Under the pieces are notes generated by a model that saw only the letters and a program-made list of their open reading frames with translations, made no database searches and was not told the origin of the DNA. A DNA stretch of 64,000 nucleotides from Calothrix sp. NIES-2098 (GTDB taxonomy: Bacteria > Cyanobacteriota > Cyanobacteriia > Cyanobacteriales > Nostocaceae), in the NCBI GenBank assembly GCA_002368175.1, contig AP018172.1, positions 4,152,001-4,216,000 on the forward strand, given 5' to 3'. Positions 9,469 to 17,581 of this stretch are shown one piece after another. Numbering within the stretch: the first letter of the stretch is position 1; each line of letters begins with the position of its first letter. Made by a program: the position numbers and the translations under genes.

Positions 9469-10533
9469 TTATTCCACAACTGGAAAGCGCTGCATCATCT
9501 CCCCAACTTCCACCGCATTGCCATCGGATGTATAAACCACCCCACCAGACATCGCTAGTATAATCCTCTGCTTCCTCGCCCACTCAAACCAAGCGCTCAC
9601 ATCCGATGTTACCGTATTTTTCGCCTTAGCCCCACTCTTGCAGCTATTGATAAATAATCCAGTGGGATTATCGCACCATTCCTCGTGAATTGCTTCTTTC
9701 ACACGAGCGATCGCACCTTGCACATTCACCCAATATTTCTTCATCACCCCTAAACAAGGTTCAGGGTTAATCCGCAGTCGCCGCAACTCAGTGCATATCT
9801 CTGCAATCTCGCGCTTGCTGGGCTTATCCATACTTGAATCGACTGACGCTCGTTCGCTCTTAGCGTCTCCCCTTGGGAGAGGACTCGCTACCGCTTCGCT
9901 AACAATTTCCTGCACGGGAAATATGTCTTCATCAGGATCTATCTCGTCAGTTGAGTCATCTTGTTCTGATTCATCAGCCAAGTGAGTAATCTGGGTTTGC
10001 TGTGGTTGTGGAGTTTGGCGAATTGACTCCTGGGCGTAATCACAAATATCGGTTTGGGGTGATAGAACCTCTTCTTCAACGTCTTCACGCTTTTTTTCCT
10101 CAACAGCATGTTGTTGTGGTTTAGAAGTTTCAGGATCTGATCTAAGATGTGATTCTACAGTGAGTTTGGAAGGTTCAGTTTTGCCTTTGCGATGTTCCAA
10201 TAGGTGATTGAGTACATCATGGTGTAATTTATACTGCCAAGTTTTATCCTGCCCATTACCTGGATTTTTCTGCTTTTCGATAATACCCATCTCCTCCAGT
10301 AAGGCGATCGCACTCCTAATAACATGTAAGCTATGTTCACCCATGAGGTCAGCATAGATTTTCTTGAGTGGTTGATAAACCCAAGGAGTGCGATGATTTT
10401 TCAGCTTCCACTTTGTCCAATGCCTGAAATACTCAATTAACTTAGCAGCACAGAAGTTACCAGTAATTTCCAGATACTCTCGGCGCAATATGACAAGCAC
10501 AGATGTTTTGTTCGATGAGACAATAGCACTCAT
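9469..10533 (-). CDS. Winged-helix protein, replication or plasmid-type accessory protein
   Basis: 354 aa. Residues 10-120 look like a winged-helix domain (FCAAKLIEYFRHWTKWK, then HVIRSAIALLEEMGIIEKQK). The middle is acidic and low in complexity (about 125-240, including DESEQDDSTDEIDPDED). The C-terminus is another folded region ending VGEMMQRFPVVE. A strong AAGGAGG ribosome site precedes ATG 10533. The layout (winged helix, acidic linker, C-terminal domain) resembles the protein at 28815 in the mobile element. Codons around residues 210-231 are formed by an interspersed palindromic repeat. I do not recognise a precise family; a DNA-binding role is inferred. Confidence 0.6.
   Translation of the reverse strand: MSAIVSSNKTSVLVILRREYLEITGNFCAAKLIEYFRHWTKWKLKNHRTPWVYQPLKKIYADLMGEHSLHVIRSAIALLEEMGIIEKQKNPGNGQDKTWQYKLHHDVLNHLLEHRKGKTEPSKLTVESHLRSDPETSKPQQHAVEEKKREDVEEEVLSPQTDICDYAQESIRQTPQPQQTQITHLADESEQDDSTDEIDPDEDIFPVQEIVSEAVASPLPRGDAKSERASVDSSMDKPSKREIAEICTELRRLRINPEPCLGVMKKYWVNVQGAIARVKEAIHEEWCDNPTGLFINSCKSGAKAKNTVTSDVSAWFEWARKQRIILAMSGGVVYTSDGNAVEVGEMMQRFPVVE
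9841..9901. repeat. Interspersed palindromic repeat inside a coding sequence
   Basis: A 60-bp repeat-like segment with a central hairpin TCTCCCCTTGGGAGA (9866-9880) flanked by short alternating motifs (CTCGTTCGCT, CTCGCTACCGCTTCGCT). Such GC-rich palindromes are scattered between genes in Nostoc-type genomes. Here it reads through in frame within the 9469-10533 gene and adds a short linker (SPLPRGDAKSERASVDSS). Confidence 0.5.
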
Positions 10534-10740
10534 CCTTTACCTCCTTGCCAACTTGAAACTTCGTTGACGCAATATCACTTTTGAAAAAATGCATGTAGGA
10601 GTGAGCAGCAATTTCTATTACTGCTCACAGTAAGTTTGAGACTGTTACCAATTACTGAACTTGCGCCTCATCCGAAAGAAGCGATCGCTATTCTCTAGGG
10701 GTAAGAGTTCAAGTATTGCAGATATGTATCAGTCGTAGGC

Positions 10741-10763
10741 AAAAAGTTGCTATGTGATAGCAA
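10741..10763 (-). terminator. Hairpin terminator for the 10782 gene
   Basis: On the minus strand a perfect 7-bp stem (TTGCTAT, loop CAC, ATAGCAA) is followed by C and five T, 19 bp beyond the stop codon of the gene ending at 10782. Confidence 0.55.
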
Positions 10764-10781
10764 ATGTTTTTCAAGGTCTAA

Positions 10782-11453
10782 CTACTCTTGTAATGGAAGT
10801 TTACCTTGCTGGTACATTTGTTTAATGTAACTGTGACATCTGGCTGGGCTAATGTCTCGAAAAATCTCTTTAGCGTTAATTATCACCCGCCAGTATAAAT
10901 TTTCGTAATTTCCATAGTCGTAGCTAATCCTAGCTATCATTTGCTCACCAACAAATGCTTCTTGCTCGTAAAAAGAAATTTTCATAATTGTCGGGACTAC
11001 TGGGACTTCAGCTAGTTCAATTTGGTCGAATGGGTTGAGTGTGCCATCCGGGTAATGCCATTGAATGTAGCGTAGGCATTTGGCAGATGTAGTGGCGCGG
11101 AAAATCTCCTTGCCATTAACCATAACCAACCAAGGTTGCATCACAAATTCGTCATTATCGTAGACCATGTAAGCTATGAGTTTTTTACCTACGTAGACTT
11201 CATGGTGGTAGAAGTTGATTGCTACTGTTATCAGTTGCGGAGGTATAGCTTCGGCTGTAGCTTGTTCGTCAAGGGTAGTATCAACCACTGTCTGAACCCT
11301 GCTGACTTGATACTCAGCTATGGCATTAATCCAAGCATCCTTGCACCGCTTGTCAAGTACCTCAACTGTGCAGATGATGTCATTGTAGATTTGCTTGAGT
11401 CGAGCTATGGATTTGTGTTCTAGCTGTTGATAGCTATAGATGGTTTGAGTCAT
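10782..11453 (-). CDS. Protein of unknown function with two tandem copies of a 65-residue domain
   Basis: 223 aa from ATG 11453 (reading TQTIYSYQQLEHKSIARLKQIY); an upstream in-frame ATG at 11507 would add 18 residues that look non-coding. The N-terminal 65 residues are helical. Then two homologous copies follow: residues about 78-140 (VAINFYHHEVYVGKKLIAYM...GKEIFRATTSAKCLRYIQ) and about 155-220 (MKISFYEQEAFVGEQMIARI...AKEIFRDISPARCHSYIK). Soluble, no recognised motif. Together with the neighbouring winged-helix and XRE genes it makes a small accessory patch; function unknown. Confidence 0.65.
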   Translation of the reverse strand: MTQTIYSYQQLEHKSIARLKQIYNDIICTVEVLDKRCKDAWINAIAEYQVSRVQTVVDTTLDEQATAEAIPPQLITVAINFYHHEVYVGKKLIAYMVYDNDEFVMQPWLVMVNGKEIFRATTSAKCLRYIQWHYPDGTLNPFDQIELAEVPVVPTIMKISFYEQEAFVGEQMIARISYDYGNYENLYWRVIINAKEIFRDISPARCHSYIKQMYQQGKLPLQE

Positions 11454-11532
11454 AATGGTATTTCCTGTTAAAGGATTAAAAGGCGATCGCACAAGTTTTC
11501 CAGGCAAGGGCGGTCGTCTTTTGTTATTTACA

Positions 11533-11557
11533 TAATACCTACTATTGGTAGGTATTA
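11533..11557. promoter_or_regulatory. 25-bp palindromic operator upstream of the XRE regulator
   Basis: Perfect inverted repeat with 10-bp arms (TAATACCTAC, spacer TATTG, GTAGGTATTA) in the gap between the divergent 10782 and 11668 genes. A further half-site GTAGGTTA lies near 11633. XRE-family regulators commonly bind such sites and repress their own gene; that this one does so is inferred from position. Confidence 0.6.
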
Positions 11558-11667
11558 CATTAGATAGATATATGATAGTTAGTTATCTGTTGGACTACTT
11601 ACAATAAATACTATTGATAGATAGACTACTAAGAGTAGGTTAATCTATATATATATGAATTCAACTC

Positions 11668-11997
11668 ATGACTGTGGAAGTAAGACTTAAAGAAATTAGA
11701 AAAGAAAGAGGAATTTCGCAGAATGAGCTAGCAAGACGACTTGAGATGTCTCTGGCTAACATTCAGAAAATTGAGTATGGCAAAGCAAAATCCATACCTT
11801 TAGATACATTGGACAAGTTGTGCCAAATTTTAGAATGTGAAGTTGGTGAGCTACTAGTTCGTGTACCTGATAGCGATGATGGAAGCTCCAAAAAAGAACA
11901 AAAAACGTTTGAAGTGATTGATCCAGCTAAAAAAAGCAAAAGCAATGAATTTGACTCAAAAGACATACTTACAATAAGTCGGGTGATAGCAGCTTAA
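11668..11997 (+). CDS. XRE-family helix-turn-helix transcriptional regulator
   Basis: 109 aa. Residues 1-65 are a classic Cro/C1-type HTH (RLKEIRKERGISQNELARRLEMS...IQKIEYGKAKSIPLDTLDKLCQIL). The remaining 45 residues are polar, lysine-rich and probably disordered. It resembles small plasmid, phage or toxin-antitoxin regulators. A 10-bp-arm palindrome sits about 110 bp upstream and may be its operator. No toxin gene is adjacent. It is divergent from the 10782 gene and faces the fdxN end. Confidence 0.85.
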   Translation: MTVEVRLKEIRKERGISQNELARRLEMSLANIQKIEYGKAKSIPLDTLDKLCQILECEVGELLVRVPDSDDGSSKKEQKTFEVIDPAKKSKSNEFDSKDILTISRVIAA

Positions 11998-12368
11998 TCA
12001 TCTTGACTCTCAACCAGATCAAGTCAAAAACGTTATCTAACTAGCCAACAACAAATGTATTGCGATCGCTCAACAGCAACTAATGCCCCACTGAATTAGA
12101 CCAAGTGACACATGAGTTGCAGTATGGTTTAGTGACCAAAGCAAAAAAATACTGGCATTACAGATAAAATACGAGTGGATGTGTCAGTGATTCTATTCCA
12201 CAGGTACATCAAAGGATTTTGAAAGCAGCATGAGTTTCTCTGCTGCTTTCTTTGTCATGGGTATTTTATGTAAAGTAAATCACACATAACACAGAACATT
12301 GAGCCAAGATATTCGACGTGAAAAGCTTGACTGTAGGGTACAAGCTTATGCCCTCAAAAGATTTTTGT
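11998..12368. other. Non-coding gap between XRE gene and fdxN, with a hairpin
   Basis: About 370 bp without a credible ORF. It holds one HIP1 octamer (12063) and the terminator-like hairpin listed at 12221. No nifS or other nif gene is found here, although fdxN is transcribed into this gap. Confidence 0.6.
12221..12254 (+). terminator. Perfect 10-bp hairpin followed by T-rich sequence
   Basis: GAAAGCAGCA, a 10-nt loop, TGCTGCTTTC, then TTTG. It lies 220 bp downstream of the XRE stop codon, so it could end that transcript or a small RNA made in the gap. Confidence 0.5.
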
Positions 12369-12686
12369 TTAATTTGATAGTGTAAACTGATGAGAATAAC
12401 AGTTAAACCAACGATCCCAGTAATCTTGTTTATTAGTTAATTTCGCTAAAACGCGGTTGTAATTGGCAAACCACTCTTCCCAATAATCACTAGGTTGTTT
12501 AACGCAACCATCGCAGGTGGGGCAACCAGCTTTACATTGAGGTACTGTATGAATACTACCGACGCAGTTTGTGCAAAGTTCGGGGTCTATCCAGCGATTA
12601 CCATCGACTATTTTGATTGCATCAGTGGGACATACAGACAGACACAAATCGCAGGAAATACATTGGCCAGTAATTTTGTAAGCCAT
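12369..12686 (-). CDS. fdxN: nif-region 4Fe-4S ferredoxin FdxN
   Basis: 105 aa from ATG 12686, chosen because AGGAG lies just upstream and MAYKITGQCISC matches known FdxN N-termini; the longer frame is repeat DNA. Two cysteine clusters are visible: CISCDLCLSVCP near residue 9, and CTNC, then CKAGCPTCDGC, near residues 39-61. It is a bacterial-type 2[4Fe-4S] ferredoxin expected to donate electrons during FeMo-cofactor assembly with NifB. It follows nifB in the same direction. The C-terminus stops at CYSHQFTLSN, shorter than I recall for Anabaena FdxN, and the YS codons contain TATTC, the core sequence at which the fdxN element recombines in Anabaena. nifS and nifU do not follow. Confidence 0.9.
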   Translation of the reverse strand: MAYKITGQCISCDLCLSVCPTDAIKIVDGNRWIDPELCTNCVGSIHTVPQCKAGCPTCDGCVKQPSDYWEEWFANYNRVLAKLTNKQDYWDRWFNCYSHQFTLSN

Positions 12687-12701
12687 GACTATTCTCCTTT
12701 T

Positions 12702-12820
12702 GGGATTGGGCATAGGGAATTGGGCATTGGGCATTGGGGAGGCAGTGCGTTGCGGGGGTTCCCCCCGTTGTAGCAACTGCCGTCATTGGGCATCGTGAAT
12801 GCCCCATGCCCCATACCCTA
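12702..12820. repeat. Short tandem repeats and a long palindrome between nifB and fdxN
   Basis: Copies of a GGGCATT-type heptamer (12702-12740 and again 12785-12820) surround an almost perfect palindrome at 12741-12781 that starts GGCAGTGCGTTGC, has the turn GGGGGTTCCCCCC and ends GTAGCAACTGCC. Both are common intergenic repeat types in heterocystous cyanobacteria. Confidence 0.7.
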
Positions 12821-14266
12821 ATTGCCTAGTCCTTCGACATATTGCTCGTAATATTCCAAAGCGACTTTCTCGATTACGTCGTAAGCTTCAACAGTCTGTA
12901 TGCCAGCTTTGTGCAATTCTTCTTTGGGACAGTTCCCAATTTTGGAGACTAAAACCGCTTTGCAATCTGCGATCGCTTTAATAATGTTGTCTAGAGTGGC
13001 TTCTTCTCCAAATCCACCTTGGCAATAGTGGTCTATTTTGCGGTGACTGATAAAGCGTACTTCTTGACCATCCACTTCGTAAACCTGGAATTCTTTGGCA
13101 TGACCGAAGTGTTGGTTAACTAATCCGCTACCTTTGGTTGCGACTGCAACGAGGATTTTGGGATTGTTAGCAAATTTCTTGCCAGTTAGTGCCTTTTCTT
13201 TGGCTGCTTTTAGTTCTTGTTTAAACTTCTCAATACCTTCGTGAACTTCTTGACGTTGTTCTAGGTTATATTCGGGAGCCATTTCCAGGAATTTATCTTT
13301 GGTAAATTCTTGGCTGCGGTCTTCTCCTAACAATCCTACAGCATCGGCTCGGCATTGACGGCAGTGACGCATCATTTTCATGTTGCCGGCGCAGTTGTCT
13401 TGAACTTCTTTGAGTTCTTTGGTTGTAGGGCCGCGCTGACCAGTTAAACCGAAGTGTGTGCCGTGTTCTGGTGCCGAAATCAACGGCATGATGTTGTGAA
13501 GGAATGCACCGTTTTCACGAATGAATTTATTTACTTCTACCAAGTGCTGGTCGTTGATTCCCGGAATCATTACCGAGTTGACTTTACACAAAATGTCAGC
13601 TTCTTTGAGGGCTTGCAAACCTTCCATCTGCTTTTCTAGCAGAATTCTCGCTCCCTCAACACCTTTATAACGCTTACGCTTGTAGTGAACCCAAGAATAA
13701 ATCTGTGCGCCGATTTCTGGGTCAATAGTGTTAAGGGTAATAGTAACGTGATCTATATTGAGTTGTTTAATGCGATCGACATATTCGGTCAGCATCAAAC
13801 CATTGGTTGAGAGGCAAAGTTTGATATCTGGGGCTTTGTCTGCAATCAACTCAAAGGTGCGGAAAGTTTTTTCTGGATTCGCCAGTGGATCGCCAGGACC
13901 AGCAATTCCCAAGACTGTCATTTGGGGAATCTTACCTGCAATCACCAATACTTTGTGTGCTGCTTCTTCTGGAGTTAACAACTCGCTAACTACACCAGGA
14001 CGACTTTCATTAGCGCAGTCAAATTTGCGGTTGCAGTAGTTGCATTGAATGTTACAGGCGGGTGCGACTGCAACGTGCATTCTGGCGTAGTGGTGGTGTG
14101 CGTCTTCGCTATAGCAGGGATGCTTGGCAATGCGTTCCTTAAGTTTTTCGTCCATTTCCACGGTGGCGTTGCTTTTGCTGTCGCATCCGCAACCACCTGA
14201 TTTGGCTTGGGTAATGGTCGGTTCCCGATCGGAGGAGGTGAGGAGTCCTGTAGACGGTGGTGTCAT
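12818..14266 (-). CDS. nifB: NifB, radical SAM FeMo-cofactor biosynthesis protein
   Basis: 482 aa from ATG 14266 (reading TPPSTGLLTSSD); an ATG four codons earlier at 14278 is possible. The radical SAM motif CNIQCNYC lies near residue 75, followed by GIAGPGDPL and cysteines of further clusters (CRQCRADAVG near 304). The C-terminal 100 residues form a NifX/NafY-like domain (ILVAVATKGSGLVNQHFGHAKEF). NifB makes NifB-co, the Fe-S core of the nitrogenase cofactor. fdxN follows about 130 bp downstream, interrupted only by repeats. The gap upstream has regulatory-looking repeats. Confidence 0.97.
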   Translation of the reverse strand: MTPPSTGLLTSSDREPTITQAKSGGCGCDSKSNATVEMDEKLKERIAKHPCYSEDAHHHYARMHVAVAPACNIQCNYCNRKFDCANESRPGVVSELLTPEEAAHKVLVIAGKIPQMTVLGIAGPGDPLANPEKTFRTFELIADKAPDIKLCLSTNGLMLTEYVDRIKQLNIDHVTITLNTIDPEIGAQIYSWVHYKRKRYKGVEGARILLEKQMEGLQALKEADILCKVNSVMIPGINDQHLVEVNKFIRENGAFLHNIMPLISAPEHGTHFGLTGQRGPTTKELKEVQDNCAGNMKMMRHCRQCRADAVGLLGEDRSQEFTKDKFLEMAPEYNLEQRQEVHEGIEKFKQELKAAKEKALTGKKFANNPKILVAVATKGSGLVNQHFGHAKEFQVYEVDGQEVRFISHRKIDHYCQGGFGEEATLDNIIKAIADCKAVLVSKIGNCPKEELHKAGIQTVEAYDVIEKVALEYYEQYVEGLGN

Positions 14267-14278
14267 TGAATTTCGCAA

Positions 14279-15441
14279 GGGTCGGTGGACTGGCTTGCCA
14301 CTGTGAGAGATGCCGTTGCTACTCTTGATGCCTAAGAATCGAAGTCGCAGCTTCTACTCATGTTGCTCGCAGGAACTTACTCTTTTGTTGAGTGATGCTG
14401 ATGAGAACATCCGATTTTAGAGTAGGGCAGGCTTACAATCCTTGATTTTCGGCTGGTGTGTGTCAACGTTAGGGTCGTGGGTAGAATTCGTGCAGAAAGC
14501 CGCGACTTCTATTCACTTCAGGCATGGTGCTATCTCATCCCTCCACTCACTTTTGGCTTTTATTTTGTGTAGAAGCGTTAAGTGATTGGCGATATATGAT
14601 TTATATCAGCCGTTTTTCTGGTCGATGATATGTATATATGGAATAGAATTTATTGGATTTATTAGGTTTGTACTCAAATCTTCAAACCTTGATAATTTAG
14701 ATATTACAAGAATTTAAAAATTTTTTTTCGGGTAGGGGTTCTAGTATTTTTCGATTGGGGTACAAGTATTTTTGAAGTGGGGTACAGGATTTGTTTGTAC
14801 TCAGCCAGAACTTAGTCCCTGTAAAGATTTGGGCGGTATTTTATATTCTTTTTAGATGTTTTAGCTTGTACTCAAACTTCCCCCAAACCTCACCCAAAGC
14901 CAGTAGCGATCGGGGATTGAGGGGGGAAAAACTGGAGTAGGCTACGTTGTTCTACTCCAGATACGTGCGAAATTCAATTCTGTATCCAACCTATCATTTT
15001 TTTTAAGGAAAAAATGCAATTTATATTTTTTTAATATTTCATTAAGAATGATATGCAATAAGGCTTGTAAAGCCTGATATATAAGGCTTGTGGATGTGTG
15101 TGAATAAGTGGGCTAATGCATATCATTTTCAAAAAATTTAATTTTTTAGGTTTATTTTTTCTTTATTTCTCAAGAGGGATGACAAGTAAGTATTTTTTAT
15201 TTGGTAGCATTTAACTAAAAATAGTTGATGTTATTTAAGTCCTACGTAAAACATCTAAAGTTTGTGATTTAGCAATATTAATCGATAAAAATAATGTAAC
15301 TTTATGAGGAATAATCTCTTTCAAGCAATGAGTATACGCAGAAGTACAAGATACGAGCTTATTCTCATTCTCCCTAATCTCTATTCCCAGTCCCCAGTAA
15401 ACTGTATTCATAGAGAAAAACGGGGTAGCAGGAGGAAAAAG
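14279..15441. other. Long non-coding region upstream of nifB
   Basis: About 1.16 kb between the divergent nifB and quinone oxidoreductase genes; it should hold both promoters. The side near nifB is moderately GC-rich, the rest AT-rich. Landmarks: three abutting 22-bp repeats at 14723-14788; the nonamer TTGTACTCA three times (14668, 14795, 14866); an 11-bp inverted repeat AATGATATGCA (15047) with TGCATATCATT (15117). A 46-codon extension of the oxidoreductase frame back to 15304 looks non-coding. Confidence 0.65.
14723..14788 (-). promoter_or_regulatory. Three abutting 22-bp direct repeats upstream of nifB
   Basis: Read on the minus strand, three units of exactly 22 bp abut: 14788-14767 (TGTACCCC then CAAAAATA), 14766-14745 (TGTACCCC then GAAAAATA) and 14744-14723 (AGAACCCC then GAAAAAA). 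The 22-bp period is two helical turns, so bound proteins would sit on one face. TTGTACTCA nonamers lie on both sides. They are 460-520 bp upstream of the nifB start. An activator array is a reasonable inference; CnfR (PatB) activates nifB in cyanobacteria. Confidence 0.55.
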
Positions 15442-16410
15442 ATGAAAGCTGTTGTTATCCGTCGATATGGGTCTGCTGAGGTGTTGCAGTATGAGGATGT
15501 GGAGCAACCAAAAATTCAGCCAGACCAAATACTTGTGAAGATTCACGCCAGTAGTGTAAATCCTGTTGATTGGAAAATCCGCCAGGGAATGTTGCAATTG
15601 CTCACAGGTTACAATTTTCCGATGATTTTGGGATTTGATTTGGCGGGAGAAGTTGTAGAGGTTGGTTCTAGTGTCAGGCGTTTTCAGCCAGGAGATGCAA
15701 TCTACGGTAGTACTGCTTTCCCTGGAGGTGCTTATGCAGAATTTGCGGCTATCCCTGAAACTTTAGCGGCTCCCAAACCTACGAACTTGAGCTACGAAGA
15801 AGCCGCCGTTGTTCCTTTAGCTGCGCTCACGGCTTTGCAAGCATTACGCGACCAGGGTAATATCCAGTCAGGGCAAACAGTGTTGATTAATGGAGCAGCT
15901 GGTGGTGTAGGCATTTTTGCAGTGCAAATTGCCAAGGCTTTGGGGACAGAGGTAACGGGAGTTTGCAGCACCAAAAACGTAGATTTTGTGAAATCTTTGG
16001 GAGCAGATAGGGTAACTGATTATACACAACAAGACTTTACCCAAGAAACAAGGCAGTATGACATTATTTTCGATGTTGTTGGTAAGCGATCGCCTTCTGA
16101 ATGCAAACGCGTCCTTAAACCCAATGGCATATATATCACAACTCTACCGAGCGCTGAAAGTGTCGTGCAGAGTGTTTTAACAACCTTCCTACCCGGCCAA
16201 AAAGTTAAATTTGTTTTAGAAAAACCCAATAGTAAGGACTTGCTGTATTTAAAAGAGTTGATTGAAGCGGGTAAAATTCGGGTTGTGATTCACCGCACAT
16301 ATCCTTTACAAGAATTAGCAGCGGCTCATACAGAAAGTGAAACAGAACGTGCTGTTGGAAAAATTGCGTTGGCGCAGCCCGTCGTAGACATCGCTGTTAT
16401 CGGAAAATAG
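15442..16410 (+). CDS. NAD(P)-dependent zinc-less alcohol dehydrogenase / quinone oxidoreductase
   Basis: 322 aa from ATG 15442, chosen because AGGAGG lies 6 bp upstream and MKAVVIRRYGSAEVLQYEDV is the usual family N-terminus. GroES-like domain at residues 25-120 (HASSVNPVDWKIR, LGFDLAGEVVEVG), then a Rossmann domain with INGAAGGVGIFAVQIAKALG near 150 and GADRVTDY near 192. The zinc ligands of classical alcohol dehydrogenases are absent, typical of the QOR branch. It probably reduces quinones or enones with NADPH in the cytosol. It stands alone. Confidence 0.92.
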   Translation: MKAVVIRRYGSAEVLQYEDVEQPKIQPDQILVKIHASSVNPVDWKIRQGMLQLLTGYNFPMILGFDLAGEVVEVGSSVRRFQPGDAIYGSTAFPGGAYAEFAAIPETLAAPKPTNLSYEEAAVVPLAALTALQALRDQGNIQSGQTVLINGAAGGVGIFAVQIAKALGTEVTGVCSTKNVDFVKSLGADRVTDYTQQDFTQETRQYDIIFDVVGKRSPSECKRVLKPNGIYITTLPSAESVVQSVLTTFLPGQKVKFVLEKPNSKDLLYLKELIEAGKIRVVIHRTYPLQELAAAHTESETERAVGKIALAQPVVDIAVIGK

Positions 16411-16437
16411 CCTCGATTGATTGGGTGCGATCGCTAA

Positions 16438-17154
16438 TTACAAATTATCTGTGTCAATTCCCTGCTGTTTGAGTTTAGCTAACAACTCCTGATAGCGATC
16501 GCGCTCTTTTTCTAATTCTTCTAAAGCCGCTTCCTTGGCTTGACGTTCTTGTTCTGCACGTTGGCGTTCTTGTTCGCGTAAAGAGTCAATTTCTACAGGT
16601 GTCAAAAATTTTTGTCCAGTAGGTGAAAATATTTCTAGTGTATCTGCTGTTAGTTGAAAACGGATTCCCAAACGCGGACTTGCCCAGCCATTCATCTCTT
16701 CGATGACTTCAAAACTATCCCCAGAACGCAGCAAGCCATTTAAATCGTTCTTAGCTGGATCGTAAATATAATATTCTTCTACACCGTAACGCTGGTAAAA
16801 CTGCAATTTTTTGGTCATTTCTTTGAGCGTGTTACCTGGCGATAGTATTTCAAATACTACCTGTGGGGGAATATTATCTTCATCCCACTGTAAATAGGAA
16901 CCTCGTTTTCCTTTTGGTCTACCAAAAACGACCATCGTATCCGGTGCTTGTTTAATATTAGGGTTTCCTTGAACTGGATACCAAAACAAATCTCCGGCGA
17001 TAAATACATCAGCTTGTGACGCAAATAGAATTTCTAAATTTTCTTTAATTTTGACAATCCATGTAAATTGTTCTGTATTATCCGCCATTGGCTGTCCGTC
17101 GCTTTCCGGGTAGATGACTTTGATGGTGGTTTCTGGTGTAACTTGTTGTACCAC
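16438..17154 (-). CDS. Uma2 (DUF820) family restriction-endonuclease-fold protein
   Basis: 238 aa. The core resembles the PD-(D/E)xK-like fold of Uma2 proteins: FIAGDLFWYPV, APDTMVVFGRPKG, PPQVVFEILSPGNT, KLQFYQRYGVEEYYIYDPA. The last 45 residues are a charged coiled coil (REQERQRAEQERQAKEAALEELEKERDRY), common in this family. Uma2 proteins are greatly expanded in cyanobacteria and their function is unsettled. Two more members lie in this window at 40775 and 61435; this one shares the coiled tail with the 40775 copy. Confidence 0.88.
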   Translation of the reverse strand: MVQQVTPETTIKVIYPESDGQPMADNTEQFTWIVKIKENLEILFASQADVFIAGDLFWYPVQGNPNIKQAPDTMVVFGRPKGKRGSYLQWDEDNIPPQVVFEILSPGNTLKEMTKKLQFYQRYGVEEYYIYDPAKNDLNGLLRSGDSFEVIEEMNGWASPRLGIRFQLTADTLEIFSPTGQKFLTPVEIDSLREQERQRAEQERQAKEAALEELEKERDRYQELLAKLKQQGIDTDNL

Positions 17155-17581
17155 TGCTGCACCTCCAAGTATGGGGTTTTGCTATTATTTATAGTTTAAA
17201 TAAGGTTGGATGCGTAGACGCAAAGTGGTGAAGAGGTCACAGCCTTAGCTGTTCCCGTCGATTGCGTTAGCGAGGAACGAGCGTCACCCCCGAAATCGTT
17301 CGCGTCAGCTCAGTGCTAATAGTTTCGGTAAAGTTCAATTTCTACAGGTAACTTCAGCTATTTGGTTTTAGCTAGATAACGGGCAATCTATTGTTTTGGC
17401 AGGTGAAGAATTGCAAATTATTATATTTCGTAATAGAAATAGGAATCTTGCCAATGAAACTTAATTTTGTTCAAAATGTTCGCAAAAAAATTGAAAGCGT
17501 ATATGCTTAGTTAAAATCCATTTATAGAAATGAGAATTTCAGCAAATAAAGATTGATAAAGTAAGGCGATCGCATTTAAAT
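17155..17581. other. Non-coding region with interspersed palindromic repeat
   Basis: No credible ORF. About 17208-17320 is repeat-like, with alternating motifs (GCGTAGACGC, GATTGCGTTAGCGAGGAACGAGCG) resembling the repeat inside the 9469 gene. The rest is AT-rich with a HIP1 octamer at about 17567. Confidence 0.5.

Noticed and set aside
15304..15441. N-terminal extension of the quinone oxidoreductase
   Set aside because: AGGAGG and the family-typical MKAVVI start at 15442 are far better; the extension has no family resemblance.
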